Source: Sphaerisporangium sp. TRM90804
GTDB lineage: Bacteria; Actinomycetota; Actinomycetes; Streptosporangiales; Streptosporangiaceae
NCBI RefSeq assembly: GCF_029846175.1
Contig: NZ_JARWAC010000036.1
Location: forward strand, 1-36,899
DNA: 36,899 nucleotides
Direction: 5' to 3'
The notes under the pieces were generated by a model. That model made no database searches. It saw only the letters and a program-made list of their open reading frames with translations, and was not told the DNA's origin. The translations under genes and the position numbers were made by a program. Below, in pieces: positions 1-7,646 of the stretch. The stretch's first letter is position 1, and every line of letters starts with the position of its first letter.

Positions 1-1766
1 CCGGTTTCACCGATGGGTCCTGCGGGTCCCGTTGCTCCGGTGGCGCCTATGGGTCCCTCTGGTCCTGTTGGTCCTGCGGGCCCGGTCGCTCCGGCGGGTC
101 CAGTCTCGCCGATGGGTCCTGCGGCTCCGGTGGCCCCCACCGGTCCCGCTGGTCCGATGGCTCCTGCGGGTCCGGTTTCACCGACCGGTCCTGCGGCTCC
201 GGTAGCGCCCGCCGGTCCTGCCGGTCCGATGGGTCCTGCGGGGCCGGTCGCCCCCGCCGGTCCGGTCTCGCCGATGGGGCCTGCGGGTCCGGTTGCGCCT
301 ATTGGTCCTGCCGGTCCCGCTGGTCCGATGGCTCCTGCGGGGCCAGTTGCTCCTACGGGTCCGGGTTCACCGATTGGTCCTGCCGGGCCCATCTCGCCGG
401 GATCGCCTTCTGCTCCCTGTGGCCCGGCGGGTCCGGGTTCGCCGATGGGTCCTGCGGGTCCGGTCGCCCCGGTCGCCCCGGTCGCCCCGGTCGCCCCGGT
501 TGCTCCGGTTGCTCCGGTGGCGCCTGCTGGTCCCTCTGGTCCCGCCGGGCCGGTGGCTCCGGTCGGGCCTGGTGGTCCCTGTGGGCCGGTTGCTCCTGCG
601 GGTCCGGGTTCGCCGATGGGTCCTGCGGGTCCGGTCGCCCCGGTCGCCCCGGTTGCTCCGGTGGCGCCTGCTGGTCCCTCTGGTCCCGCCGGGCCGGTGG
701 CTCCGGTCGGGCCTGCTGGCCCCTGGGGGCCGGTTGCTCCTGCGGGTCCCGTCTCGCCGACCGGTCCTGCGGGTCCCGTCGTACCGGTAGCGCCCTCTGG
801 TCCTGCTGGTCCGACGGGTCCCGCCGGGCCGGTGGCTCCGGTCGGGCCTGGTGGTCCCTGCGGGCCGGTTGCTCCTGCGGGTCCGGTCTCGCCGATCGGT
901 CCTGCCGGGCCGGTCGCACCGGGCTCGCCTTCTGGGCCCTGTGGCCCTGCGGGTCCGGTCGCTCCCGTCGCGCCCGCTGGTCCGGCCGGTCCGACGGGTC
1001 CTGACGGGCCGGTCGCGCCTTCTGGGCCCTGTGGCCCTGCCTGTCCGGTGGCGCCGGTAACGCCCGCTCGTCCTTCGGGCACGGCGGGGCCGGGCTCGCC
1101 GGGCGCACCTTCGGGGCCTGCCGGTCCTGGCGGGCCCTCTGGGCCGAGGGGCCCTGAGGGGCCGGCTGGACCGATGAGTCCCGTAGGTCCTGTGGGCCCG
1201 ACCGGCCCAAGGGGCCCGACCGGCCCAAGGGGCCCGACCGGCCCAAGGGGGCCCAGTGGCCCAAGGGGGGCAAGTGGGGCAAGTGGGCTGAGTGGGCCGG
1301 TCGGGCCGTCGGGGCCCAGGATGGAGTCGATGAACCCCACCGGTCCCGGTGGTCCTTCGGGGCCGACCGGGCCTATGGCGCCTGTGGGGCCTCGGCGGCC
1401 GGTCAGGCCGGGGGATCCCTTCGGGCCCTTGGGGCCGCGCTTGCCTCTGGGGCCGCGCAGCACGCGGACGCACCTGCAGTGCTTGTTCTTGCAGCGGCAT
1501 CGTTTGCAGCACTTCGCCAGGCAGTGACCCTTCCCGTGGAAGTGGGGCCCGCGGGATCCGGGGATGCCGCGGCAGTCGCGGGACGGCGTGTCGTGCCCGG
1601 CCTTGGAGACCAAGTGAATGCCACCCGCCTTTTCCCGAGGGGCGTTCACCGGTATATGACAGGATGTCGCTAGAAACGTTCCGACGAGAATGGCCGCGAG
1701 GCTCAGTCTCCCGCGTCGCCTGCGAGACCGCAGGGGCGGGATATGGCCGATATCACTGTGGTTCAT
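1..1766 (-). CDS. Secreted collagen-like (Gly-X-Y) protein with Cys-rich N-terminus, 3' end outside window
   Basis: At least 588 codons are visible; the frame has no stop before the left edge. The ATG at 1766 opens an N-terminus with a basic stretch (RSRRRRGR, about residues 13-20), then a hydrophobic core ([15 protein letters not shown]) ending at Cys36. This looks like a Sec signal, and the ATSC sequence is a poor lipobox at best. Residues 65-99 hold eight cysteines, seven of them in [18 protein letters not shown] (82-99), in a strongly basic context. From about residue 103-105 to the edge the protein is Gly-X-Y repeats ([13 protein letters not shown], then [10 protein letters not shown] types), with a short zone near 1263-1295 where Ala or Ser replaces Gly. 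The plus strand also has a long open frame here, but its Gly periodicity is broken and it lacks a signal peptide. Collagen-like proteins form extracellular triple helices. The exact role here is unknown, and the ribosome site before 1766 is weak. Confidence 0.82.
   Translation of the reverse strand, partial: MNHSDIGHIPPLRSRRRRGRLSLAAILVGTFLATSCHIPVNAPREKAGGIHLVSKAGHDTPSRDCRGIPGSRGPHFHGKGHCLAKCCKRCRCKNKHCRCVRVLRGPRGKRGPKGPKGSPGLTGRRGPTGAIGPVGPEGPPGPVGFIDSILGPDGPTGPLSPLAPLAPLGPLGPLGPVGPLGPVGPLGPVGPTGPTGLIGPAGPSGPLGPEGPPGPAGPEGAPGEPGPAVPEGRAGVTGATGQAGPQGPEGATGPSGPVGPAGPAGATGATGPAGPQGPEGEPGATGPAGPIGETGPAGATGPQGPPGPTGATGPAGPVGPAGPEGATGTTGPAGPVGETGPAGATGPQGPAGPTGATGPAGPEGPAGATGATGATGATGPAGPIGEPGPAGATGPQGPPGPTGATGPAGPEGPAGATGATGATGATGATGATGATGPAGPIGEPGPAGPQGAEGDPGEMGPAGPIGEPGPVGATGPAGAIGPAGPAGPIGATGPAGPIGETGPAGATGPAGPIGPAGPAGATGAAGPVGETGPAGAIGPAGPVGATGAAGPIGETGPAGATGPAGPTGPEGPIGATGATGPAGPIGET
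431..714. repeat. Long direct repeats inside the collagen-like gene
   Basis: Positions 431-479 match 602-650, and 507-570 match 651-714 base for base. Between them lies a run of 9-bp units (gtcgccccg and variants, about 463-510) that encode successive Gly-Ala-Thr triplets on the minus strand. Copy-number change by slippage or unequal recombination would keep the frame and alter triple-helix length. Confidence 0.8.
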
Positions 1767-1969
1767 CGCAGTCCGTGCCGATCAGGATCTTGGGCGGAAA
1801 TCTCGGTGACGTGACCAACGACCACGACGGGGTGCCAGGTGAGCGTTCCGGGATGTGTGGGCGTGGAGCGGTGAGCGGCGAATCGATGTCGTGGGCCCGG
1901 AAAGACCTGATGGGTTTCCCGGCATCGTCGCCGTTGGCGAGTGACCTCATATCGCGGCAGCCGCCGCAT

Positions 1970-3226
1970 TCAAGGTGAATTGCGTGGACGTGCTTTGACG
2001 CTCGTCGGCCATGCCCCCCGGCTCCCCGTCCGCAGGCTGGCCGGTGCGGCGCGCGGATCACAGAGCCGCTGGGCGGAAGGCCGCCTGGGCCGGGTCGAGA
2101 GCTGGCTCGGCCGGGTGGACAACAGGTTGGCCACGGGCGTGGCGCACGTCTGGGACCAGCAGTCCTCGACGTAACAGAAGCCCTGCGCGTCCACACGCTG
2201 GACGAAGATCGGCGAGGTGCTGCCGTCCAGGTCGACCGTGCCGGGGAAGACGGCGACGATCTCGTGGGAGCCTTCGGTCAGGTTCGCGACGGTCAACTCG
2301 GCGTGGCCGGTGGAGTCGAGCTGGGCGGTGCCGATGCTCACTCCGTCGCTGAAGAACTCGACGGGGCCGGTGGGGACGGACCCGTTCGTGGCCCGCACCG
2401 TCGCCACGAACGTGATCGGGCCGTCCTGGTTGAGGGCGCAGGTGGAGTTCACCGTGGTGGTGGTCGTCCTGTCGGGCGGCCCCGCGCACTCCGCCGCCGT
2501 GATGGTGTCCGAGTCCAGGGTGACGGCGCCGTTGCGGGCGAGGGTGCGGCCGTCCACGGTCGTGCCCGCCCCCACCGTGATCGACGTGAGCGCGAGGATG
2601 TTCCCTGAGAAGTCGGTGTTGGCGCCGAGCGTCGCCGAGCTGCCCACCTGCCAGAAGACGTTGCACGCCTGCGCGCCGCCGATCAGGGTGACCGAGGCGC
2701 CGGCCGCGCTGATGAGGGTGGTGGCGGCCTGGAAGATGAAGACCGCGTCGGGATCGCCCTGGGCGTCGAGTGTCACGTTCCCGGTGAGCTGGAAGGTTCC
2801 GGCGGCGGAGTTGTACACCCCGGGCAGCACGGTGGTCCCGCCCAGCTCCGTCGCGATGGTGGCGTCGGGCGTCCGGGAGACGGCGTCGTTGTAGGCGAGG
2901 GTCAGGTCGGCCTGGGCCTGCGCCGCGGCGGCGTCGCCGGCGTGGATGACGCCGATCACGGTGCCCGGCGGGAAACCGGTCACCGTCGCGCCCGGGCTCA
3001 CCCCCAGGTCCCCGGTGACGATGGTGGCGCCGGTGTTCGTGACGGTGGACCCGGCCAGCACCCCGAAGTCCGCGGCCGTGCCCAGGACGACCGCCACCGC
3101 CCGCGCGTCGGCGGTGCGCGGGGTCGCGGCGACGCTTGCCAACGCCACCAATGTGGTGAAGAGCCCCATGAGTAGACGGTGGGCGATATTTCGCGGCACG
3201 ACGCGAGGGCGACCGGCGTCCGTCAT
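1970..3226 (-). CDS. Secreted DUF3494 (ice-binding-like) protein with Ig-like domain
   Basis: The protein is 418 aa from the ATG at 3226, chosen because AAAGGA lies 7 nt upstream (3234-3239) and a clear signal peptide follows (hydrophobic MGLFTTLVALASVAA, cleavage likely near ADARA, residue about 42). The frame is open farther upstream, but that extension looks non-coding. Residues about 44-258 match DUF3494: LGTAADFGVLAGSTVTNTG, then GDLGVSPG, GTVIGVIHAG, and the later GNVTLDAQGDPDAVFIFQ and VFWQVGSSATLG segments. Residues about 268-350 look like a bacterial Ig-like repeat (GPVEFFSDGVSIGTAQLDS). A Cys-containing, Arg/Pro/Ser-rich tail follows. DUF3494 proteins form beta-solenoids. Some bind ice, but many from soil actinomycetes are untested and may be adhesins. 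It lies 203 bp upstream of the collagen-like gene on the same strand. Function here is inferred only as extracellular binding. Confidence 0.85.
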   Translation of the reverse strand: MTDAGRPRVVPRNIAHRLLMGLFTTLVALASVAATPRTADARAVAVVLGTAADFGVLAGSTVTNTGATIVTGDLGVSPGATVTGFPPGTVIGVIHAGDAAAAQAQADLTLAYNDAVSRTPDATIATELGGTTVLPGVYNSAAGTFQLTGNVTLDAQGDPDAVFIFQAATTLISAAGASVTLIGGAQACNVFWQVGSSATLGANTDFSGNILALTSITVGAGTTVDGRTLARNGAVTLDSDTITAAECAGPPDRTTTTTVNSTCALNQDGPITFVATVRATNGSVPTGPVEFFSDGVSIGTAQLDSTGHAELTVANLTEGSHEIVAVFPGTVDLDGSTSPIFVQRVDAQGFCYVEDCWSQTCATPVANLLSTRPSQLSTRPRRPSAQRLCDPRAAPASLRTGSRGAWPTSVKARPRNSP

Positions 3227-3233
3227 CAAGCGG

Positions 3234-3239
3234 TCCTTT
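3234..3239 (-). promoter_or_regulatory. Ribosome binding site fixing the DUF3494 start
   Basis: On the minus strand AAAGGA stands 7 nt before the ATG at 3226, and a signal peptide starts just after it. This favours 3226 over the more upstream in-frame ATG at 3403. Confidence 0.7.
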
Positions 3240-3668
3240 CTTTCGCGCGTTCCTCGGCCTAGACGCACCACCGATGACGCGCCGTGGTTCCTCCAACCGT
3301 ACTGATCGGTAGTCCGTAGCCCCTTGTTTGACATGCGGAAATGCGATCGATCCCCTTTTCCAGGGAAAATGAATACGGTCCGGCCGCCGGGCTGGGGAGA
3401 CACCGTTTTCGCCGGGTTCGGCGGGAAATGAGGGACGCGCGGGCCGTCGGCCGGCCGGGCGCCTGAAAGTTACACGTCCCGCGGCCCATTCCCCGGCGTC
3501 CGCTCAGTTCAGAAGCCCGGGCCGGCGCCCGGGGAACGGGCGCCCTTGTGCGACGGGCGGGGCTGCGTACCGTCGTCAGCGGACCGGCGGGCGAGGCCGG
3601 GCCGTGCCAGCACGTCCAGTCGTCCCTGGACGTGGCCCCGCCGGGCGTCCGCCGGGCGGGCATCCCCC
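3240..3668. other. Divergent intergenic region, no gene seen
   Basis: About 430 bases separate the divergent DUF3494 and GH44 genes. I see no convincing ORF or RNA gene. The part near 3345-3400 is less GC-rich and could hold the DUF3494 promoter. The part near 3440-3560 is very GC-rich with several GGGCGCC/GGCGCCC elements able to pair locally. No -10/-35 pair stands out enough to name. Confidence 0.5.
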
Positions 3669-3670
3669 GA

Positions 3671-3675
3671 AAGGA
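3671..3675 (+). promoter_or_regulatory. Ribosome binding site fixing the GH44 start at 3682
   Basis: AAGGA, within GAAAGGA, ends 6 nt before the GTG at 3682. The upstream in-frame GTG at 3604 would add 26 Pro/Arg/Gly-rich residues ahead of the signal peptide and has no comparable site. Confidence 0.7.
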
Positions 3676-3681
3676 CGCCGC

Positions 3682-5349
3682 GTGCGCAGAACATCCCTAT
3701 CGCTGACCCTTGCCGTGTCGTTGACCGTCGCCGGCGGCGTCGCGGCGGCCGCCGCGCCCGCGTCGGGCGCCGCCGAGGGGCCGAGGCTCTCGGTGGACTC
3801 CACGGCCGACCGGCACCGGATCAGCCCGTACATCTACGGCATGAACTTCGCCGACGAGGCACTCGCCGAGGAACTGCGGCTGCCGGTGCGGCGCTGGGGC
3901 GGCAACGCCACCACGCGCTACCACTACCGGTACGACACCACCAACCGCGCCTCCGACTGGTTCTTCGAGAACATCGCCGAGGAGAACGACGACCCCGCCG
4001 CGCTGCCCGACGGCTCCTCCACCGACGAGTTCGTCGAGCAGGACCGGCGGACGGGCACCGCCACCGTGCTCACCGTGCCGCTGATCGGCTGGGCCCCCAA
4101 GGCTCGTGACGGGTCGTGCGGCTTCTCCGTCGCCAAGTACGGGCCCCAGCGGCGCACGGACGAGTGGCGTCCCGACTGCGGCGACGGCGTCCGGCCGGAC
4201 GGCACCCCCGTCACCGGCAACGACCCGCACGACACCAGCGTCGAGGTCGGGCCCGAGTACGTGCGCGACTGGATCGGCCACCTCACCGGCAAGTACGGCA
4301 CGGCCGCCCGGGGCGGCGTGCGGTTCTACAACCTGGACAACGAGCCCGACATCTGGCACGGCACCCATCGCGACGTGCACCCGCAGGGCGCCAGCTCGGC
4401 CGAGCTGCGCGACCAGGGCTACCTGATCGGCGCGGCGGTCAAGCGGGCCGACCCCACGGCCAAGACGCTGGGGCCGGTCGGCTGGGGCTGGACGTCGTGG
4501 GACTACTCCGGCCTCGACCAGGAGACCTGCGGACGCACCGGCTGCTGGGCCGACCCGCCCGACCGCCCGGCCCGGGACGGCATGCCGTTCGCCGCGTGGT
4601 ACCTGCGGGAGATGAAGAAGTACGAGGACCAGCACCGCCTGCGCGTCCTGGACTACTTCGACATGCACTTCTACCCGCAGGCCTCGGGCGTCGCGTTCGG
4701 CCGGGGCGGCGACCCCGCCACGGACGCGCTCCGGCTGCGCTCCACCCGCGCGCTGTGGGACCCCTCCTACACCGACGAGAGCTGGATCAACACGCCCGTG
4801 CGTCTGGTGCCGCGCATGAAGGAGGTCATCGCCGCCCAGTATCCGGGCACCCGCACCGCGGTCACCGAGTACAACTGGGGCGCGCTCGACCACGTCAACG
4901 GAGCCCTCGCGCAGGCGGACGTGCTCGGCATCTTCGGCCGGGAGGGCCTGGACCTGGCCACGCTCTGGGGCCCGCCGTCGGCGGACCAGCCCGGGGCGCA
5001 CGCGTTCCGCATGTACCTGAACTACGACGGCCGGGGCGGGCGCTTCGGCGACGTCGGCGTGCGGGCGTCGAGCGCCGACCAGGGCGCGCTGGCCGTGTAC
5101 GGCGGCCAGCGTTCGGCGGACGGCGCGCTGACCGTCATGGTGGTCAACAAGAGCGGCACGGAGCTGACCAGCCCGGTGTCGGTCAAGGGCGCGTGCGGCG
5201 CCTCGGCGAAGGTCTACCGGTACGGCTCCGCAGACACGTCCGCGATCGTGCGCGCCCCCGACCAGCGGACCAGCCGGACGGCGCAGGGCTGCGCCTTCAC
5301 CCACACCTTCCCCGCCGACTCGATCACGCTCTTCGTGAGCCGCCGATGA
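3682..5349 (+). CDS. Secreted glycoside hydrolase family 44 (endoglucanase/xyloglucanase type)
   Basis: The protein is 555 aa from the GTG at 3682. It opens with a signal peptide (MRRTSLSLTLAVSLTVAGG, cleaved near the Ala-rich stretch at residues 25-32). The catalytic domain follows and shows GH44 hallmarks: SPYIYGMNFAD, RRWGGNATTRYHY, the acid/base motif YNLDNEPDIWHG with Glu221, and the nucleophile motif VTEYNWG with Glu396. A C-terminal beta-sandwich closes the protein (ALTVMVVNKSG through ADSITLFVSRR). There is no separate carbohydrate-binding module. GH44 enzymes cut beta-1,4-glucan chains such as cellulose derivatives or xyloglucan outside the cell with retention of configuration. The gene stands alone, divergent from the DUF3494 gene and convergent with the SDR gene. 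Family assignment is strong; the substrate is not determined by the sequence. Confidence 0.9.
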   Translation: MRRTSLSLTLAVSLTVAGGVAAAAAPASGAAEGPRLSVDSTADRHRISPYIYGMNFADEALAEELRLPVRRWGGNATTRYHYRYDTTNRASDWFFENIAEENDDPAALPDGSSTDEFVEQDRRTGTATVLTVPLIGWAPKARDGSCGFSVAKYGPQRRTDEWRPDCGDGVRPDGTPVTGNDPHDTSVEVGPEYVRDWIGHLTGKYGTAARGGVRFYNLDNEPDIWHGTHRDVHPQGASSAELRDQGYLIGAAVKRADPTAKTLGPVGWGWTSWDYSGLDQETCGRTGCWADPPDRPARDGMPFAAWYLREMKKYEDQHRLRVLDYFDMHFYPQASGVAFGRGGDPATDALRLRSTRALWDPSYTDESWINTPVRLVPRMKEVIAAQYPGTRTAVTEYNWGALDHVNGALAQADVLGIFGREGLDLATLWGPPSADQPGAHAFRMYLNYDGRGGRFGDVGVRASSADQGALAVYGGQRSADGALTVMVVNKSGTELTSPVSVKGACGASAKVYRYGSADTSAIVRAPDQRTSRTAQGCAFTHTFPADSITLFVSRR

Positions 5350-5442
5350 CCACACCCGCGCGAGCCCGCGGGGCGGGCGCCGGCGGTGTGCGGGCGGTGG
5401 GCGGAGAGCCGTGACCGGGCCTTCCCGGACGGCGGCGGAGGA

Positions 5443-5472
5443 GCGTAGGCCGGCACGCGTGCCGGCCTACGC
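5443..5472. terminator. 30-bp perfect palindrome between convergent genes, likely bidirectional terminator
   Basis: The 30 bases are identical to their own reverse complement (gcgtaggccggcacg followed by its complement). They can fold into a GC-rich hairpin in either transcript. The element lies between the GH44 stop (5349) and the SDR stop (5538), which face each other. No T-run follows, as is usual in actinomycetes. Confidence 0.75.
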
Positions 5473-5537
5473 GGTGCGGGTGTGCGCCGGGGCTGGAACC
5501 CCGGCCGCGCGGGCGGAGGAGGCGGCCGCGCGCGGAC

Positions 5538-6305
5538 TCAGGGCTGCTGCGTGGCGTAAACCTTGACGTTGGGCAGGTTGACGTGGCGCGGCTGGGCCAC
5601 CACGAAGGCGACCACCCGGGCGATGTCCTCGGGCACCAGCATCTCGATGCTGGCGAACAGGTGCTGCATGTACTGCCGGTACATCGGGTGGCTGGAGTTC
5701 TCCAGCAGGGCGGTCTTCACCACGGCGGGCTCGATCGCCGTCACCCGCACGCCCTTGGGCCCCAGCTCGGCCCGCAGGTTCGCGGACATGTGACTGATCG
5801 CGGCCTTGGACATGCCGTAGGCGGTCAGCAGCGGATTGACGACGTCGGCCGAGATCGAGGAGATGGTGATCAGGTCGGCGCTCTGGCCGCTGGCCCCGGC
5901 GAGCAGCAGGTCGGGAAGGAACGCGTCGGTGGTGCGCAGCACGCCGTTGACGTTCAGGTCGATGAGCTTGGCCCACTGGTCCAGGTCGCCCTCCTCGGCG
6001 GTCTCGATCAGCAGCCCGCCGGCGCTGTTCACCAGCAGGTCGGCCGGTCCGAACACCTTGCGCACCTGCTCGGAGGCCGCCTTGAGCTCGTTGGAGTCGG
6101 TGATGTCGGTGGGGATGGCCAGCGCCTCGCCGCCTTCTTCGGCGATCTGGGCGGCGACCCGGTCGAGCAGGTCGGCGCGCCGGGCGAGCAGCGCGACCTG
6201 GGCGCCGTCCGACGCGAGTGCGGCGGCGATGGCCGCCCCGATGCCGCTGGACGCTCCGGTGACGACCGCGATGCGTTTCCGCGCGGTCTGTTGGCCTTCG
6301 GTCAT
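5538..6305 (-). CDS. SDR family NAD(P)-dependent oxidoreductase
   Basis: The protein is 255 aa, the normal length for a classical short-chain dehydrogenase. The nucleotide-binding motif TGASSGIG is at residues 16-23, NSAG at 93-96 and NVNG near 118-121. The catalytic set is Ser around 150 (TISSIS), Tyr163 and Lys167 in YGMSK. An Arg pair follows beta-strand 2 (LLARRADLL, residues 42-43), which suggests NADP(H). The start ATG at 6305 has GGAGGAA a few bases upstream on the minus strand. It is divergent from the XRE regulator at 6455, a pairing seen often in actinomycetes in which the regulator controls the SDR gene. The substrate is unknown, and nothing ties it to the polyketide cluster except proximity. 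Confidence 0.9.
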   Translation of the reverse strand: MTEGQQTARKRIAVVTGASSGIGAAIAAALASDGAQVALLARRADLLDRVAAQIAEEGGEALAIPTDITDSNELKAASEQVRKVFGPADLLVNSAGGLLIETAEEGDLDQWAKLIDLNVNGVLRTTDAFLPDLLLAGASGQSADLITISSISADVVNPLLTAYGMSKAAISHMSANLRAELGPKGVRVTAIEPAVVKTALLENSSHPMYRQYMQHLFASIEMLVPEDIARVVAFVVAQPRHVNLPNVKVYATQQP

Positions 6306-6399
6306 GGTGCGTTCCTCCGCAGCTCTCGGTTGTATCCGAGACCAGCATTCGACGCCGCCCCGATGGGAGCCAGTGCCAACCTTGCCCCTGACACCCGAA

Positions 6400-6420
6400 C
6401 CTGGTTACGCCAGAACCAGG
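6400..6420. promoter_or_regulatory. Inverted repeat in the SDR/XRE divergent promoter region, candidate operator
   Basis: CCTGGTT (6400-6406) and AACCAGG (6414-6420) are exact 7-bp inverted arms with a 7-bp spacer. They lie in the 149-bp gap between the divergent SDR and XRE genes, the usual place for an autoregulatory operator. Binding by the neighbouring regulator is inference. Confidence 0.55.
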
Positions 6421-6454
6421 CTCGGTAGGCATAGGCCGTGTAAGACTGCGAAAC

Positions 6455-7378
6455 GTGAGACAGCCGAGGTCCGAGCTCAGCGAGTTCCTCCGCTCCCGAC
6501 GGGCGCGGCTCAGCCCAGAGGAGACGCCTCTTCTCTACACCGGTGGCCGCCGCCGTGTCCCCGGACTGCGTCGCGAGGAGATCGCCCAGCTCGCGGGCAT
6601 GAGCGTCGACTACTACACACGGCTTGAGCAGGGAAAGCTGCGCAACGTGTCGGAGTCGGTCCTTGAGGCGGTCGCGGGGGCGCTCCGGCTCGACGAGACC
6701 GAACGCACCTACCTGTACCAGCTGGCTACGGTAACCAGCCGTAGGCCGCGCACCACCAAGCAGCAGCAGCGAGTCCGGCCGAGTGTGCGGTGGCTGCTGG
6801 ACGGTATAACGGGCGCTCCCGCCTACATTCTCGGACGGGGCACCGACGTTCTGGCTTGGAATCCGCTCGCGTCGGCGCTGCTGATGGTCGACCTGGAGAA
6901 GCTCAGCCCGGAGAAGCGCAACATGGCGCGACTCGTGTTCCTCGACGAGAACGCGCGTGACCTGTGGCAGCCGTGGGAGACCAAGGCCCGCGACATCGTC
7001 GGAGGGCTCCGGATGCACGCGAGCCTCTACCGGGAAGACCCTCAACTGGCCAATCTGGTGGGGGAGCTGTCGGTGAAGTCGCCGGAGTTCCGCCTGATGT
7101 GGGCCGCGCACCAGGTGTGGACGGTTCCGCACGGCAAGATGAATTTCCAACATCCGATTGTCGGCGAACTGAACCTCACGTTCGATGCGTTCGGCGTGCC
7201 CGACACAGATCAGTCGCTTATTTCGTACACGGCCGAGCCCGGTTCGAAGAGTGCCGTGGGACTACAGATTCTCGCAAGTTGGTATTCTGCTTCACAAAAA
7301 GACCTGCAGTCCGTGACAGGCGGTGACGCCCGCTCCTCCGTGGACGCGGCCGATGAACCGCCGGCCGGAACTATCTGA
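6455..7378 (+). CDS. XRE-family regulator with MmyB-like ligand-binding domain
   Basis: The protein is 307 aa from GTG 6455. Residues about 9-85 form a helix-turn-helix domain with the family-typical string RRVPGLRREEIAQLAG (33-48) followed by SVDYYTRLEQG (50-60). The rest matches the MmyB-like ligand-binding domain: ILGRGTDVLAWNPLASALL, NMARLVFLDENARDLW, then the FRLMWAAHQV and GKMNFQHPIVGELNL segments. These regulators usually control an adjacent divergent oxidoreductase gene, here the SDR at 6305, and bind a small hydrophobic ligand in the PAS-like domain. The ribosome site before 6455 is weak, so translation may be leaderless or start slightly elsewhere. A role in the nearby polyketide cluster is possible but not shown. 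Confidence 0.88.
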   Translation: MRQPRSELSEFLRSRRARLSPEETPLLYTGGRRRVPGLRREEIAQLAGMSVDYYTRLEQGKLRNVSESVLEAVAGALRLDETERTYLYQLATVTSRRPRTTKQQQRVRPSVRWLLDGITGAPAYILGRGTDVLAWNPLASALLMVDLEKLSPEKRNMARLVFLDENARDLWQPWETKARDIVGGLRMHASLYREDPQLANLVGELSVKSPEFRLMWAAHQVWTVPHGKMNFQHPIVGELNLTFDAFGVPDTDQSLISYTAEPGSKSAVGLQILASWYSASQKDLQSVTGGDARSSVDAADEPPAGTI

Positions 7379-7410
7379 GCATCTCATTAGCGTTTACTGG
7401 GGCTAGACGC

Positions 7411-7435
7411 CTGGTTACCGACTCGGTTAGACCAG
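7411..7435. promoter_or_regulatory. Second CTGGTTAC-type element downstream of the XRE gene
   Basis: CTGGT (7411-7415) and ACCAG (7431-7435) form an imperfect inverted pair. The 9-mer CCTGGTTAC at 7410-7418 also occurs at 6400-6408 in the SDR/XRE operator candidate. It may be a further binding site for the same regulator, ahead of the LAL gene. Confidence 0.35.
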
Positions 7436-7439
7436 CGAA

Positions 7440-7455
7440 GAACCCATGAGGGTTC
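7440..7455 (+). terminator. Small hairpin after the XRE gene, weak terminator candidate
   Basis: GAACCC (7440-7445) pairs with GGGTTC (7450-7455) over a 4-nt loop, 62 bp past the XRE stop codon. The stem is only 6 bp and no T-run follows. Confidence 0.3.
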
Positions 7456-7487
7456 CCTGGTCAGGCCCGCTCTTGTCATCCGTGCAC

Positions 7488-7520
7488 CTGTTCCAAAGGC
7501 ACCTTGTAGACCTGGAACAG
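7488..7520. promoter_or_regulatory. Inverted repeat CTGTTCCA-N17-TGGAACAG upstream of the LAL regulator
   Basis: Exact 8-bp arms stand at 7488-7495 and 7513-7520, separated by 17 bp. They lie in the relatively AT-rich leader 127 bp or more before the LAL start. The geometry fits a dimer-binding operator for the cluster's regulatory gene; the binding protein is unknown. Confidence 0.5.
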
Positions 7521-7646
7521 TGAGTGTTTTAATGCAAGCGAAGGCGCCGAGTCTCGTCCAAAGTAGGTGAGTCCGCCTCTGTCCAGCGGCCTGTGCCGAC
7601 CGATGGTGGGGTCTGTCTGCGGACTAAGTTAGATGGGGTACTGGGG

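Noticed and set aside
13..1527. Long plus-strand ORF of GP(A/V/S)-rich repeats
   Set aside because: It is the antisense mirror of the collagen gene. Its glycine spacing is broken by many APV/SPM units, it has no signal peptide, and the minus strand gives strict Gly-X-Y plus a signal peptide and Cys block.
1970..3226. DUF3494 protein taken as proof of a cold-adapted organism
   Set aside because: The family is widespread in mesophilic soil actinomycetes and most members are untested, so only a neutral ice-binding-like label is justified.
3604..3681. Upstream GTG start for the GH44 gene
   Set aside because: A strong ribosome site points to 3682 and the extra residues would precede the signal peptide with non-signal-like Pro/Gly/Arg sequence.
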